From Clostridia bacterium (lineage in GTDB: Bacteria; Bacillota; Clostridia; Oscillospirales; Acutalibacteraceae), in contig JAFQEL010000024.1 of the NCBI GenBank assembly GCA_017399065.1, positions 81,474 through 145,473 of the forward strand: 64,000 nucleotides of DNA. Direction: 5' to 3'. Of the stretch, positions 46,462 through 54,992 are shown one piece after another. Each line of letters opens with the position of its first letter. Position 1 is the first letter of the stretch. The notes under the pieces are model-generated. The model was not told the origin of the DNA. It searched no databases and saw nothing but the letters and a program-made list of their open reading frames with translations. The position numbers were made by a program, and so were the translations under genes.

Positions 46462-46473
46462 TTATGCTGACAC
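46452..46473 (+). promoter_or_regulatory. Candidate NiaR operator overlapping the nadA promoter
   Basis: Imperfect palindrome GTGTTAG (46452-46458) - 8 nt - CTGACAC (46467-46473), 6 of 7 positions symmetric. It covers the -10 and start region. The regulator NiaR is encoded as the last gene of this operon, so nicotinate-dependent repression of nadABC is expected from the B. subtilis precedent; binding here is inferred. Confidence 0.6.
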
Positions 46474-46499
46474 TAAGTTTATGTAAAAGGAAAGCAGAA

Positions 46500-47399
46500 A
46501 TGAAAAAACGAATCGAACAGTTAAAAAAGCAAAAAAACGCAGTTATTCTTGCGCATTATTACGCTCCCTTTGATGTGCAGGAAATAGCAGATTACGTCGG
46601 AGATTCATTTTATCTCGCAAAAATTGCCAAGCAAAGCAAGACAGATATCATTGTTTTCTGCGGTGTTTACTTTATGGGAGAGAGTGCAAAAATTCTCAAC
46701 CCCGATAAAAAGGTGCTGATGCCCGATCTTACTGCCGACTGTGCCATGGCGCATATGGTAACTGACGGCATCATTGAAGAAATGCGAAATAAATATGATG
46801 ACCTTGCAGTTGTGTGCTATATCAACTCTACCGCTTCACTGAAATGTCAGAGCGATGTTTGCGTTACTTCATCAAATGCTGTTAAAATTGTAAAGTCACT
46901 TCCGAATAAAAACATTTTCTTTATTCCCGATAAAAATCTCGGTCGCTTTGTTGCAGAGCAGGTTCCGGAAAAGAATATAATACTCAACGACGGCTGCTGC
47001 CCTATTCACGCAAAAATTACGGCTGAACAGCTTATTTCAGAAAAGGAAAAGCATCCCGAAGCTTTGGTTTTGTCTCATCCCGAATGCGAAGGTGATATTC
47101 TCACTTTATCCAATTACATAGGAAGTACGGCTGACATAATTGCTTACGCAAATAAGAGTGATTATAATGAGTTTATTATCTGCACGGAAGATGGCATAAA
47201 TTACAAGCTGATAACAGATAATCCCGATAAGATTTTTTATTATCCCGAGCCGCATCCGTGCTGTGCCGATATGAAACTAAATACACTCGAAGCTGTTTTA
47301 TCGGTTCTTCAGAACGAAAACAACGAAGTGATTGTTGAGGATTCTGTTCGTATCGGTGCCATCTCACCTCTTGAAAAAATGTTGGAGCTTGCGAAGTAA
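46500..47399 (+). CDS. nadA: Quinolinate synthase
   Basis: 299 residues from ATG 46500 (AGGA 9 nt upstream; the frame is open further but without a site). NadA condenses iminoaspartate with dihydroxyacetone phosphate to quinolinate using a [4Fe-4S] cluster. The three cluster Cys are in VFCGVYFMGES, SLKCQSDVC and PHPCCADM, and ILAHYYAPFDVQEIADYVGD and VCYINSTA are family signatures. It is followed one base later by nadB. Confidence 0.95.
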   Translation: MKKRIEQLKKQKNAVILAHYYAPFDVQEIADYVGDSFYLAKIAKQSKTDIIVFCGVYFMGESAKILNPDKKVLMPDLTADCAMAHMVTDGIIEEMRNKYDDLAVVCYINSTASLKCQSDVCVTSSNAVKIVKSLPNKNIFFIPDKNLGRFVAEQVPEKNIILNDGCCPIHAKITAEQLISEKEKHPEALVLSHPECEGDILTLSNYIGSTADIIAYANKSDYNEFIICTEDGINYKLITDNPDKIFYYPEPHPCCADMKLNTLEAVLSVLQNENNEVIVEDSVRIGAISPLEKMLELAK

Positions 47400-47400
47400 T

Positions 47401-48675
47401 ATGAATACAGATATTATAATAGTTGGTTGCGGTGTAGCAGGTCTTTACTGTGCGCTGAATCTTCCCGAAGACAAAAGAATAACGGTTGTTACAAAAAATG
47501 AAGCACCCAAAAGCGACTCTTTCCTCGCCCAAGGCGGTATCTGCGTTCTTCGCAATCAAGAAGATTACAAGTCTTTTTTTGAGGACACGATGAAAGCGGG
47601 TCACTACGAAAACAATCCTTTTTCCGTAGAAATTATGATTCGTTCTTCTCAGGAAATAATAGCAGACCTTATTACTTTCGGTGTTCGTTTTGAAAAGGAC
47701 GGTGAAGCCTTCACATATACACGTGAGGGTGCGCATTCAAAGCCGAGAATTCTCTTCCACGAAGACGAAACAGGAAAAGAAATAACATCACACCTGCTTG
47801 AAACTGCAAGGAAAAGAGCCAATATAACACTCATTGAAAACTTCACGATGGTAGATTTGATTTGTGAAGATAACATCTGTAAAGGAATTATCGGCCACGA
47901 CAAAAGCGGTGAATATTGCGGCATAACCGCAGATTATACCGTTTTTGCAACCGGCGGTATCGGAGGGTTATTCAAACATTCCACAAACTACCGCCACCTG
48001 ACGGGTGATGCTCTTGCACTGGCACTCAAATACGGTATTAAGCTGCAACACATAGATTACATACAGATTCACCCGACAACACTTTACACAAAAAAACACG
48101 GACGTGAATTTCTTATTTCCGAGTCAGTTCGCGGTGAGGGTGCAATACTGCTCAACTCCAAAGGTGAAAGATTTGTCAACGAGCTTCTTCCCCGTGACGT
48201 CGTGGCAAAAGCTATATTCGATGAAATGAAAAAAGAAGGCACTGAGCATGTATGGCTTTCTATGGCACCTATTCCCGAGGAAGAGATAAAATCACACTTC
48301 CCGAATATTTACAGCCATTGTCTTGAAGAAGGCTATGACGTGACCAAAGAGCCGATTCCCGTTGTGCCGTCACAGCATTACTTTATGGGCGGCATTGATG
48401 TTAACCGATACAGCCAAACCTCTATGGAGCGTTTGTATGCGGTTGGCGAAACAGCCTGCAACGGTGTTCACGGACGCAACAGGCTGGCAAGCAATTCATT
48501 GCTTGAAAGTCTGGTTTTTGCAAAAAGAGCGGCTAACCACATAACGAACACCTATACGAATCTTTTAATTAAAAATGAAGCAGTTATAGATCCCCTTCAA
48601 TATGAAGGATACGCTGAAAAATACAAGGAAGCGGTTTTGGAAGCTATTGAAAAGGAGAAAAACAGCCATGAATAA
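47401..48675 (+). CDS. nadB: L-aspartate oxidase
   Basis: 424 residues from ATG 47401. A FAD flavoprotein producing iminoaspartate for NadA. It has VGCGVAGLYCAL (FAD loop), SFLAQGGICV, the QIHPTT active-site strand, SESVRGEGAILLN and the terminal ETACNGVHGRNRLASNSLLE. It is shorter than the 530-residue proteobacterial enzyme because the C-terminal helical domain is cut down, as in many Clostridia. It overlaps nadC by 8 nt. Confidence 0.95.
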   Translation: MNTDIIIVGCGVAGLYCALNLPEDKRITVVTKNEAPKSDSFLAQGGICVLRNQEDYKSFFEDTMKAGHYENNPFSVEIMIRSSQEIIADLITFGVRFEKDGEAFTYTREGAHSKPRILFHEDETGKEITSHLLETARKRANITLIENFTMVDLICEDNICKGIIGHDKSGEYCGITADYTVFATGGIGGLFKHSTNYRHLTGDALALALKYGIKLQHIDYIQIHPTTLYTKKHGREFLISESVRGEGAILLNSKGERFVNELLPRDVVAKAIFDEMKKEGTEHVWLSMAPIPEEEIKSHFPNIYSHCLEEGYDVTKEPIPVVPSQHYFMGGIDVNRYSQTSMERLYAVGETACNGVHGRNRLASNSLLESLVFAKRAANHITNTYTNLLIKNEAVIDPLQYEGYAEKYKEAVLEAIEKEKNSHE

Positions 48676-49519
48676 TATTACCATGAAATTAAACTCAGAT
48701 GACCTTATACTAAACGCACTCAAAGAGGATATAACAAGTGAAGATATTTCTACAAACTCCGTTATGCCTCACTATCAGCTCGGTGAGGTTGAGCTTATTT
48801 GTAAGGAAGACGGCGTTATAGCAGGTCTTGAAATTTTCAAAAGAGTATTTAAACTTCTTGATGCTGATACAGAAATTTCATTTTTTGTCCACGACGGCGA
48901 TAAAGTCAAGAACGGTCAAAAGATAGGATTGGTGCGAGGCGATATCAGGGTTCTGCTTTCGGGAGAAAGAACAGCTCTTAACTATTTGCAGCGCATGAGC
49001 GGCATTGCAACATACACACGCACCGTAGCCGATATGCTTGAAAATACAAACACAAAGCTTCTTGATACCCGTAAAACAACCCCGGGTATGCGTATATTTG
49101 AAAAGTATGCTGTTAAAGTCGGCGGCGGCTGTAATCATCGCTTCAATCTAAGCGACGGTATTCTTCTTAAAGACAACCACATCGGTGCCGCAGGCGGTAT
49201 AAAAGAGGCTGTTGCTATGGCAAAGGAATATGCACCATTTGTACGCAAAATTGAAATTGAGGTGGAAAATCTCGAAATGGTCAAAGAAGCACTTGAAGCC
49301 GGTGCCGATATTATTATGCTGGACAATATGAGCGTTAAGGATATGAAAACAGCTGTTGAGCTTTGTTCAGGTAAAGCTGAAACCGAGTGCAGCGGAAACG
49401 TTACAAAAGAAAACATTGCAAGGCTTACTGATATTGGTGTAAACTATATTTCCAGTGGTGCATTAACTCATTCAGCACCTATTCTTGACCTTTCACTGAA
49501 AAATCTTCACGCAATTTAA
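48668..49519 (+). CDS. nadC: Nicotinate-nucleotide diphosphorylase (carboxylating)
   Basis: 283 residues from ATG 48668. It converts quinolinate and PRPP to nicotinate mononucleotide. ALKEDITSEDIS, LLSGERTALNYLQRMSGIAT, LDTRKTTPGMR, KVGGGCNHRFNLSD and ILLKDNH are the canonical QPRTase motifs. It overlaps the end of nadB by 8 nt, and niaR follows 13 bp later, so all four genes form one operon. Confidence 0.96.
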   Translation: MNNITMKLNSDDLILNALKEDITSEDISTNSVMPHYQLGEVELICKEDGVIAGLEIFKRVFKLLDADTEISFFVHDGDKVKNGQKIGLVRGDIRVLLSGERTALNYLQRMSGIATYTRTVADMLENTNTKLLDTRKTTPGMRIFEKYAVKVGGGCNHRFNLSDGILLKDNHIGAAGGIKEAVAMAKEYAPFVRKIEIEVENLEMVKEALEAGADIIMLDNMSVKDMKTAVELCSGKAETECSGNVTKENIARLTDIGVNYISSGALTHSAPILDLSLKNLHAI

Positions 49520-49532
49520 AAGAGGTGTTTTT

Positions 49533-50048
49533 ATGAAGGTAGCCGAAAGAAGAAAAGCCATCGTTAACCTTCTTATGTCTGAAGAAAAAGCAATACCGGG
49601 CAATATTCTTTCCGAACTATTCGGTGTATCACGACAGATTATTGTTCAGGATATAACCGTACTCAAAGGCTCGGGTTATGAAATTTTTTCGACACATAAC
49701 GGATATATTCTGCAAAAATCTCCTTTGAAGGAACGTGTATTTAAAGTTTACCACACAACCGAACAAACAGAAAACGAATTGAATTTAATTGTGGATCTTG
49801 GCGGTACGGTAGTTGATGTGTTTGTCTGGCATAAGGTATACGGAAAAATGACCGCCAAACTGAATATTTTTTCTGCTCTTCAAATTAAACAGTTTATCGA
49901 AGGTGTAAGAAGCGGCAAATCCACTGAGCTTATGAACATAACAGGCGGCTATCATTATCACACAGTACGCGCAGAATCTGAAGAAATACTGAATAAGATA
50001 TGTAATTCTCTCAATGAACACGGCTATATAGTTCAAGGAAAAATATAA
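49533..50048 (+). CDS. niaR: NAD biosynthesis repressor NiaR (HTH plus 3H domain)
   Basis: A 171-residue protein with an N-terminal HTH_11 winged helix (residues 5-60; GNILSELFGVSRQIIVQDI is the HTH) and a C-terminal 3H domain named for conserved histidines, here H74, H100, H141 and H143 (GGYHYHTVRAES). B. subtilis NiaR (YrxA) represses the nad genes with nicotinate as co-repressor. Its position as last gene after nadABC, with a palindrome at the promoter, indicates feedback and autoregulation. Confidence 0.92.
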   Translation: MKVAERRKAIVNLLMSEEKAIPGNILSELFGVSRQIIVQDITVLKGSGYEIFSTHNGYILQKSPLKERVFKVYHTTEQTENELNLIVDLGGTVVDVFVWHKVYGKMTAKLNIFSALQIKQFIEGVRSGKSTELMNITGGYHYHTVRAESEEILNKICNSLNEHGYIVQGKI

Positions 50049-50096
50049 TATCACCATAAATTCAAGAACTCTCTGTACATATTTAACCGATACATA

Positions 50097-50136
50097 AAAA
50101 GGAACTGCAGAACAACGCTCATCTGCAGTTCCTTTT
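50097..50136. terminator. Bidirectional terminator between niaR and aroF
   Basis: Perfect 15-bp stem AAAAGGAACTGCAGA (50097-50111) / TCTGCAGTTCCTTTT (50122-50136), loop 10 nt. It ends both the rightward nad operon and the leftward aromatic operon. Confidence 0.9.
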
Positions 50137-50217
50137 CTGTATATGGTTGTTAAAAAGAAAAATGAATTCCGATAAACAGACTTATTCTCGTATTTTTACC
50201 GTTTCATCGGTTTCGCC

Positions 50218-51246
50218 TCAGAGTACATCGGCCAGATCTAAAATAAGTCTTTCGGTTTTCTCCCAGCCGAGACACGGATCGGTTATAGATTTTCCGTATA
50301 CACTTTCTTCGGGTTTCTGAGCACCGTCTTCGATATAGCTTTCAATCATAAGACCTTTGACTAATTTTTTTACATCAGCTGAATGACGACAACTATGAAG
50401 AACCTCCTTAGCAATTCGAGGTTGTTCCATCCATTTTTTGCCTGAATTAGCGTGATTTGTATCAATTATAACAGCAGGATTTTTAAGGCCTGATTTATCA
50501 TAAATTTCTGCAAGATGAATTAAATCTTCGTAATGGTAATTAGGCATTGACTGACCGTGTTTATTGACATATCCTCTTAAAATTGCGTGAGCAAGCGGAT
50601 TGCCGTGACTTTCTACTTCCCAACCTCTGTAAATAAATGTGTGAGAATGCTGAGCTGCTGTTATCGAGTTCATCATAACAGAAATATCGCCTGCCGTAGG
50701 ATTCTTCATACCTACGGGAATATCAAAACCGCTTGCCGTCAGACGGTGCTGTTGATTTTCAACGGATCTTGCGCCGATTGCGACATATGACAGAACGTCT
50801 GAAAGATATCTGTAATTTTCGGGATAAAGCATTTCATCCGCACAGGTAAAGCCTGTTTCATGCATTGCTCTGATGTGCAGATTTCTGATTGCTATAACTC
50901 CCTTTAACATATCTTCACCCTTGTGCGGGTCGGGCTGATGGAGCATTCCCTTGTATCCGTCGCCTGTTGTGCGGGGTTTATTGGTATAAATTCTCGGAAT
51001 GATCAGTATTTTATCAGAAACTTTATCCTGAACACATCTGAGCCTGGATATGTAATCAATAACGCTGTCATCGTTATCAGCAGAGCAAGGACCGATGATA
51101 AGAATTAATCTGTTATCCGTGCCTTCGAAAATCGATTTGATCTCCAGGTCGCGTTTTTCCTTCATTTGCTCAAGCTCATAAGTGATAGGATACTGTTCTT
51201 TTATCTCCATAGGTATTGGTAATTTTCTTTTGAAATTCATATTCAT
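50218..51246 (-). CDS. aroF: 3-deoxy-7-phosphoheptulonate (DAHP) synthase, type I-alpha
   Basis: A 342-residue AroF/G/H-type enzyme joining phosphoenolpyruvate and erythrose 4-phosphate, entry to the shikimate pathway. Motifs: LIIGPCSADN, RIYTNKPRTTGDGYKG, GARSVENQQHR, KNPTAGD, VIIDTNHANSGK (metal His) and MIESYIEDGAQ. The enterobacterial-type subgroup is usually feedback-inhibited by Phe, Tyr or Trp. GGAGG is 8 nt upstream. It is the last gene of the operon although it encodes the first step. Confidence 0.94.
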   Translation of the reverse strand: MNMNFKRKLPIPMEIKEQYPITYELEQMKEKRDLEIKSIFEGTDNRLILIIGPCSADNDDSVIDYISRLRCVQDKVSDKILIIPRIYTNKPRTTGDGYKGMLHQPDPHKGEDMLKGVIAIRNLHIRAMHETGFTCADEMLYPENYRYLSDVLSYVAIGARSVENQQHRLTASGFDIPVGMKNPTAGDISVMMNSITAAQHSHTFIYRGWEVESHGNPLAHAILRGYVNKHGQSMPNYHYEDLIHLAEIYDKSGLKNPAVIIDTNHANSGKKWMEQPRIAKEVLHSCRHSADVKKLVKGLMIESYIEDGAQKPEESVYGKSITDPCLGWEKTERLILDLADVL

Positions 51247-51264
51247 TTCAGTTGCCTCCGATAA

Positions 51265-52122
51265 TTATTTTTTATCAAATAATGCTCTGCGCTCGGTCGA
51301 ATGACGCATCATTTTTCTCATTGATTCTACATCCTCGGTTTCAAGCATTTTTTTAAGTTCATTGAATTTGTTTATAAAAAGATTCATCTGTTCAAGAAGT
51401 GCGGTTTTGTTTTCAATAAAAAGCTCACTCCACATCAGATCGTTTATCCGTGCAATACGGGTAAGATCACGGAACGAGTCTCCCGTAAACTTTTCCATAT
51501 TTTCTTTGTCGTTACAGGTCATAAGAGTTATGGCGATACAGTGAGTAAGCTGTGAAAGGAAACCGATCATTTCATCATGCTCTTCAGGTGAAAGCGTTGT
51601 TACATTTGAAAAGCCGAGCAATCTTCCGAGCTCCATACAAGTGTTGATTGCATCTGGGGTGTTTTGGTCGGTAGGAGTAACAATATAGTTTGCTCCTGCA
51701 AACATTTTATCAGTGCTGTTTTCAACACCCGAAACCTCTCGACCCGCCATAGGGTGAGCAGCAATAAATTCAACATCGGGACGAAGCATTTTCTGCACCT
51801 TATAAACAATACTGCACTTAACACCCGTTACATCGGTAATAAGTGCACCGCTTTTTAAAAGTTTCTGATTCTGCTCAACCCACTCTACAAAAATGTGGGG
51901 ATACAGAGCAAAGATTACTATGTCCGCTTCACCTATTATGCTTTCGTCAAGTTCTGTCGAGCCTTCGTCGATCAGACCTTCTTTGAGTGCATAGTCAATC
52001 GAGCTTTGCTCTTTTGTTATTGCACTTATATGAAAGCCGAATCTTTTTAAAACTCTTGCATAGCTGCCGCCCAACAAACCGAGTCCGACTATTAATATTT
52101 TTTTACTGACATTTACTATCAT
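51265..52122 (-). CDS. tyrA: Prephenate dehydrogenase
   Basis: A 285-residue NAD(P)-dependent enzyme turning prephenate into 4-hydroxyphenylpyruvate for tyrosine. N-terminal ILIVGLGLLGGSYARVL is the dinucleotide loop, ITDVTGVKCSIV and AAHPMAGREVSG are catalytic-region motifs, and HDEMIGFLSQLTHCIAI is the dimer helix. There is no C-terminal ACT domain, so allosteric control by Tyr may be reduced. It overlaps aroA by 4 nt. Confidence 0.92.
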   Translation of the reverse strand: MIVNVSKKILIVGLGLLGGSYARVLKRFGFHISAITKEQSSIDYALKEGLIDEGSTELDESIIGEADIVIFALYPHIFVEWVEQNQKLLKSGALITDVTGVKCSIVYKVQKMLRPDVEFIAAHPMAGREVSGVENSTDKMFAGANYIVTPTDQNTPDAINTCMELGRLLGFSNVTTLSPEEHDEMIGFLSQLTHCIAITLMTCNDKENMEKFTGDSFRDLTRIARINDLMWSELFIENKTALLEQMNLFINKFNELKKMLETEDVESMRKMMRHSTERRALFDKK

Positions 52123-53318
52123 TTCAATTTCACCTCAGCTCCGAGATTTTTTAAATCATCAAAGAATGAAGGATAACTTTTTCTTACTGCTTCCGCACCG
52201 CTGATTGTTCCTCCGTACTTTGAAAGTATCAGCGACAAAGCCATAACAATGCGATGGTCATTGTGACCGTTAAGCTCTGCGTTTTCCTGAAAATTCTGTT
52301 TCGGGACAGTTATTCTGTTCTCACCGAAAACAAGTCCGCCGCCAAGTTTGACAAGCTCTTCGTGCATTACCAGTCCCCTATCGCTTTCTTTAATCTTTAA
52401 GCGATCCGTACCGGTAAGTATGGCACCGTTTTTGAGTGATGCAAGAGCGATAAGAACGGGACCGAGATCGGGACAATCCGATATATCCAAAATCGGTACA
52501 CCTTTTGAGATCTCTGCAAAATATTTTTTATATATTTTATCACCTTGAAGACTGTCAGCTTTAAGATTGTTAACCTGTATATCAGAACCGATATAGTTGA
52601 ATGCATCGAGAAAAGCGGCGTTAGAATAATCACCCTCGACCGAACCTGAAAACGAATGAAGTTTTGCTTTTTTGATCACAATAGTATAATCATCTTCGAA
52701 TGCAATATCTGCTCCGAATGATCTTAGGGCAGACAGAGTAAGATTTATATATGATCTGCTTTCAAACGGCGGTATGATGCGAATTTTCGATTCCTCTCCG
52801 ATATATATAAGAGCAAAAATAAGCCCGGTTATAAATTGACTGCTTATCTCACCGCTGATTTCATATTCTCCACTTTTAAGTTCTCCGCAGACAGTCACCG
52901 AGTTTTCAGTCTTTATAAAATCGAACTTATTTTCAACACATAAATTTTCATATACGTCAAGAGGTCTTTCTAAAAGTCTTGTACTGCCTTGCAGAGTAAT
53001 TCTGTTTTTCAGGCACAGTACAAGAGGAATAATAAACCTCAATGTGCTTCCGCTTTCTCTGCAATTCAGAACAGTTGATGCTGATTTCATAAAATTTTCG
53101 GAAATTACGGTTACCGCATCTTTTTCAATTTCTATTTCTGCACCCAAAGCTTTCAGACAATCAATTGTTGCGAGAATATCTTCACTGTAATCAACGCCTG
53201 AAATAACGCACTTTTTTTTAGATAAAGCGGCAGCTATCAGGTATCTGTGCGCCATACTCTTTGACGGCGGAGCACTTACGTTTCCTTTAAGCGTGCAAGG
53301 ATTAAAAATCGCTTTCAT
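52119..53318 (-). CDS. aroA: 3-phosphoshikimate 1-carboxyvinyltransferase (EPSP synthase)
   Basis: A 399-residue two-domain enzyme transferring the enolpyruvyl group from PEP to shikimate 3-phosphate. PPSKSMAHRYLIAAAL, RESGSTLRFIIPL, GEISSQFITGL, EGDYSNAAF and IKESDRG are diagnostic. It is somewhat shorter than the 420-430-residue average. RESGST replaces the usual GNSGTT-type loop, as in the class with altered PEP-loop residues. The start is 1 bp after the aroQ stop. Confidence 0.93.
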   Translation of the reverse strand: MKAIFNPCTLKGNVSAPPSKSMAHRYLIAAALSKKKCVISGVDYSEDILATIDCLKALGAEIEIEKDAVTVISENFMKSASTVLNCRESGSTLRFIIPLVLCLKNRITLQGSTRLLERPLDVYENLCVENKFDFIKTENSVTVCGELKSGEYEISGEISSQFITGLIFALIYIGEESKIRIIPPFESRSYINLTLSALRSFGADIAFEDDYTIVIKKAKLHSFSGSVEGDYSNAAFLDAFNYIGSDIQVNNLKADSLQGDKIYKKYFAEISKGVPILDISDCPDLGPVLIALASLKNGAILTGTDRLKIKESDRGLVMHEELVKLGGGLVFGENRITVPKQNFQENAELNGHNDHRIVMALSLILSKYGGTISGAEAVRKSYPSFFDDLKNLGAEVKLK

Positions 53319-53319
53319 A

Positions 53320-53748
53320 TCATTTACCTTCCGTCAGATAATCAATCGCTTCAATATAGCCATCCGTTCCGTGACCTGTTATTGTTTTTACACAAGCAAG
53401 ACGGACGTAGCTTATCTGTCTGAAATCTTCTCTGTCTTCAACCTTTGAAATATGTACTTCAACGGTCGGAATACTTACCGACTTTACTGCATCAAGAATC
53501 GCAATACTCGTGTGAGTGTATGCGCCGGGATTAATAACGATTCCGTCTGTATTTCCGTAAGCCTTTTGAATCTCATCAACAAGATCACCCTCGTGATTTG
53601 ATTGAAAAATTTCTACATCAATATTTTTCGATGCACAGTGATTTCTGATTTTAGTCACAAGGTCATCGAACGTTTCTTTCCCGTAATGCTCAGGCTCTCT
53701 TATACCAAGCATATTTATATTAGGTCCGTTTATAACAAGTATTTTCAT
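53320..53748 (-). CDS. aroQ: 3-dehydroquinate dehydratase, type II
   Basis: A 142-residue type II dehydroquinase. NGPNINMLGIREPEHYG (with the catalytic Tyr at its end), QSNHEGDLVDEIQ, INPGAYTHTSIAI, VEVHISKVEDREDFRQISY and a terminal GTDGY stretch are all conserved. It dehydrates 3-dehydroquinate in the shikimate pathway. Overlaps the aroE-aroK fusion by 4 nt. Confidence 0.95.
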   Translation of the reverse strand: MKILVINGPNINMLGIREPEHYGKETFDDLVTKIRNHCASKNIDVEIFQSNHEGDLVDEIQKAYGNTDGIVINPGAYTHTSIAILDAVKSVSIPTVEVHISKVEDREDFRQISYVRLACVKTITGHGTDGYIEAIDYLTEGK

Positions 53749-54992
53749 TTTATCAGCTCCGTTCTTGCCTTCAAAATAAACTCAGCTTCTTCTTGAGGTG
53801 TTCTCATATCGGGAACAATAACATCACAGACTGACTTATAAATATCAATTCTTTCGTCATAGAGAATTCTGAGCTTATCAGCTGTATCAGAAAGCGGTCT
53901 GCTATCAGTCGGTAAAAGCCTGGCAAAATCTGCATTAATAAAAAACAGCTTTCCGTTTCTTTTAAGACAATGAACATTTTCGTCACGAAGTACGGCACCG
54001 CCGCCAGTAGAAATTATCTGACAGCTTTTTGAAGAAATATCTTTTATAACATCAGTTTCAATATCGCGGAAATATTTTTCGCCTTTGTTTTTTATAAGCT
54101 CCTTTATTGTGCAACCGCAACGCTTTTCAACCTCTTCATCGGTATCAACAACACTGAAGCCGTCAATATCAAGAAGTTTTGCAACGGTGCTTTTACCGCA
54201 TCCGGGCATGCCTGTGAGCACAATATTTTCTTTTGACGCAAGAACGGCATTAAACACGCTGTCTGCAACTGCTTTGGAGATTTCGGTATCAAGAAACTTC
54301 TCTACTGCGACCACAGCCTGCATAACAAGCATATAAAGTCCGCCTTCTGCTTTTATGCCTTTGGCTTTGGCGTTAAGAACAAGATTTGTGCAAAGCGGGT
54401 TATACACAGCATCGATCACGCCCTTTAAATTACCGAACACGGAAATATCAATGGGCAGAGAGTCGCAATCCGGATACATTCCCGACGGTGTTGTATTGAT
54501 AATTACATCTGCATCAGAATGCTCTTTCACTGCCTCTTCATAAGTTATAAATTCTTCACCTTTTCTTCTGCTTACCGTAAGTATCTCAGCAGCGCCCAAA
54601 TCCTTTGTTAAAACACGTGCAGTTTTACTTGTTCCGCCGGTTCCGAGAATGAGAATCTTTTTACCATTTAACCCGATTCCGATTCTTTCAATAAGAGCTT
54701 TCATTCCGTAATAATCAGTATTATAGCCGTAAAGCTTACCGTTTTTGTTTACAATAGTATTGACGGCGCCTATACGTTTTGCAACGTCGCTCAATGAATC
54801 CAGATAAGGAATCACGGCTTGCTTATAAGGGATAGTGACGTTTACGGCATTGAAATTCTTTTCATAAAAAAACGGCTCTATATCATCTTCAGTAAGCTCA
54901 ATAAGCTCATATTCATAATCGGCAAGGCGCGAATGAATTTCTTTTGAAAAACTGTGTGTCAGCTTTTTTCCTATACATCCGAATTTTTTCAT
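53745..54992 (-). CDS. aroE-aroK: Fused shikimate dehydrogenase - shikimate kinase
   Basis: 415 residues. Residues 1-250 are AroE: KLTHSFSKEIHSRL at the substrate site, NVTIPYKQ with catalytic Lys57, YGYNTDYYGM with Asp93, and the NADP loop ILGTGGTSKTAR (115-126). Residues 255-415 are shikimate kinase: Walker A GMPGCGKS (261-268), DTDEEVEKRCGCTI, FRDIET and ISTGGGAV. The product therefore does two consecutive steps (dehydroshikimate to shikimate 3-phosphate). Overlaps aroC by 4 nt. Confidence 0.93.
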   Translation of the reverse strand: MKKFGCIGKKLTHSFSKEIHSRLADYEYELIELTEDDIEPFFYEKNFNAVNVTIPYKQAVIPYLDSLSDVAKRIGAVNTIVNKNGKLYGYNTDYYGMKALIERIGIGLNGKKILILGTGGTSKTARVLTKDLGAAEILTVSRRKGEEFITYEEAVKEHSDADVIINTTPSGMYPDCDSLPIDISVFGNLKGVIDAVYNPLCTNLVLNAKAKGIKAEGGLYMLVMQAVVAVEKFLDTEISKAVADSVFNAVLASKENIVLTGMPGCGKSTVAKLLDIDGFSVVDTDEEVEKRCGCTIKELIKNKGEKYFRDIETDVIKDISSKSCQIISTGGGAVLRDENVHCLKRNGKLFFINADFARLLPTDSRPLSDTADKLRILYDERIDIYKSVCDVIVPDMRTPQEEAEFILKARTELIK

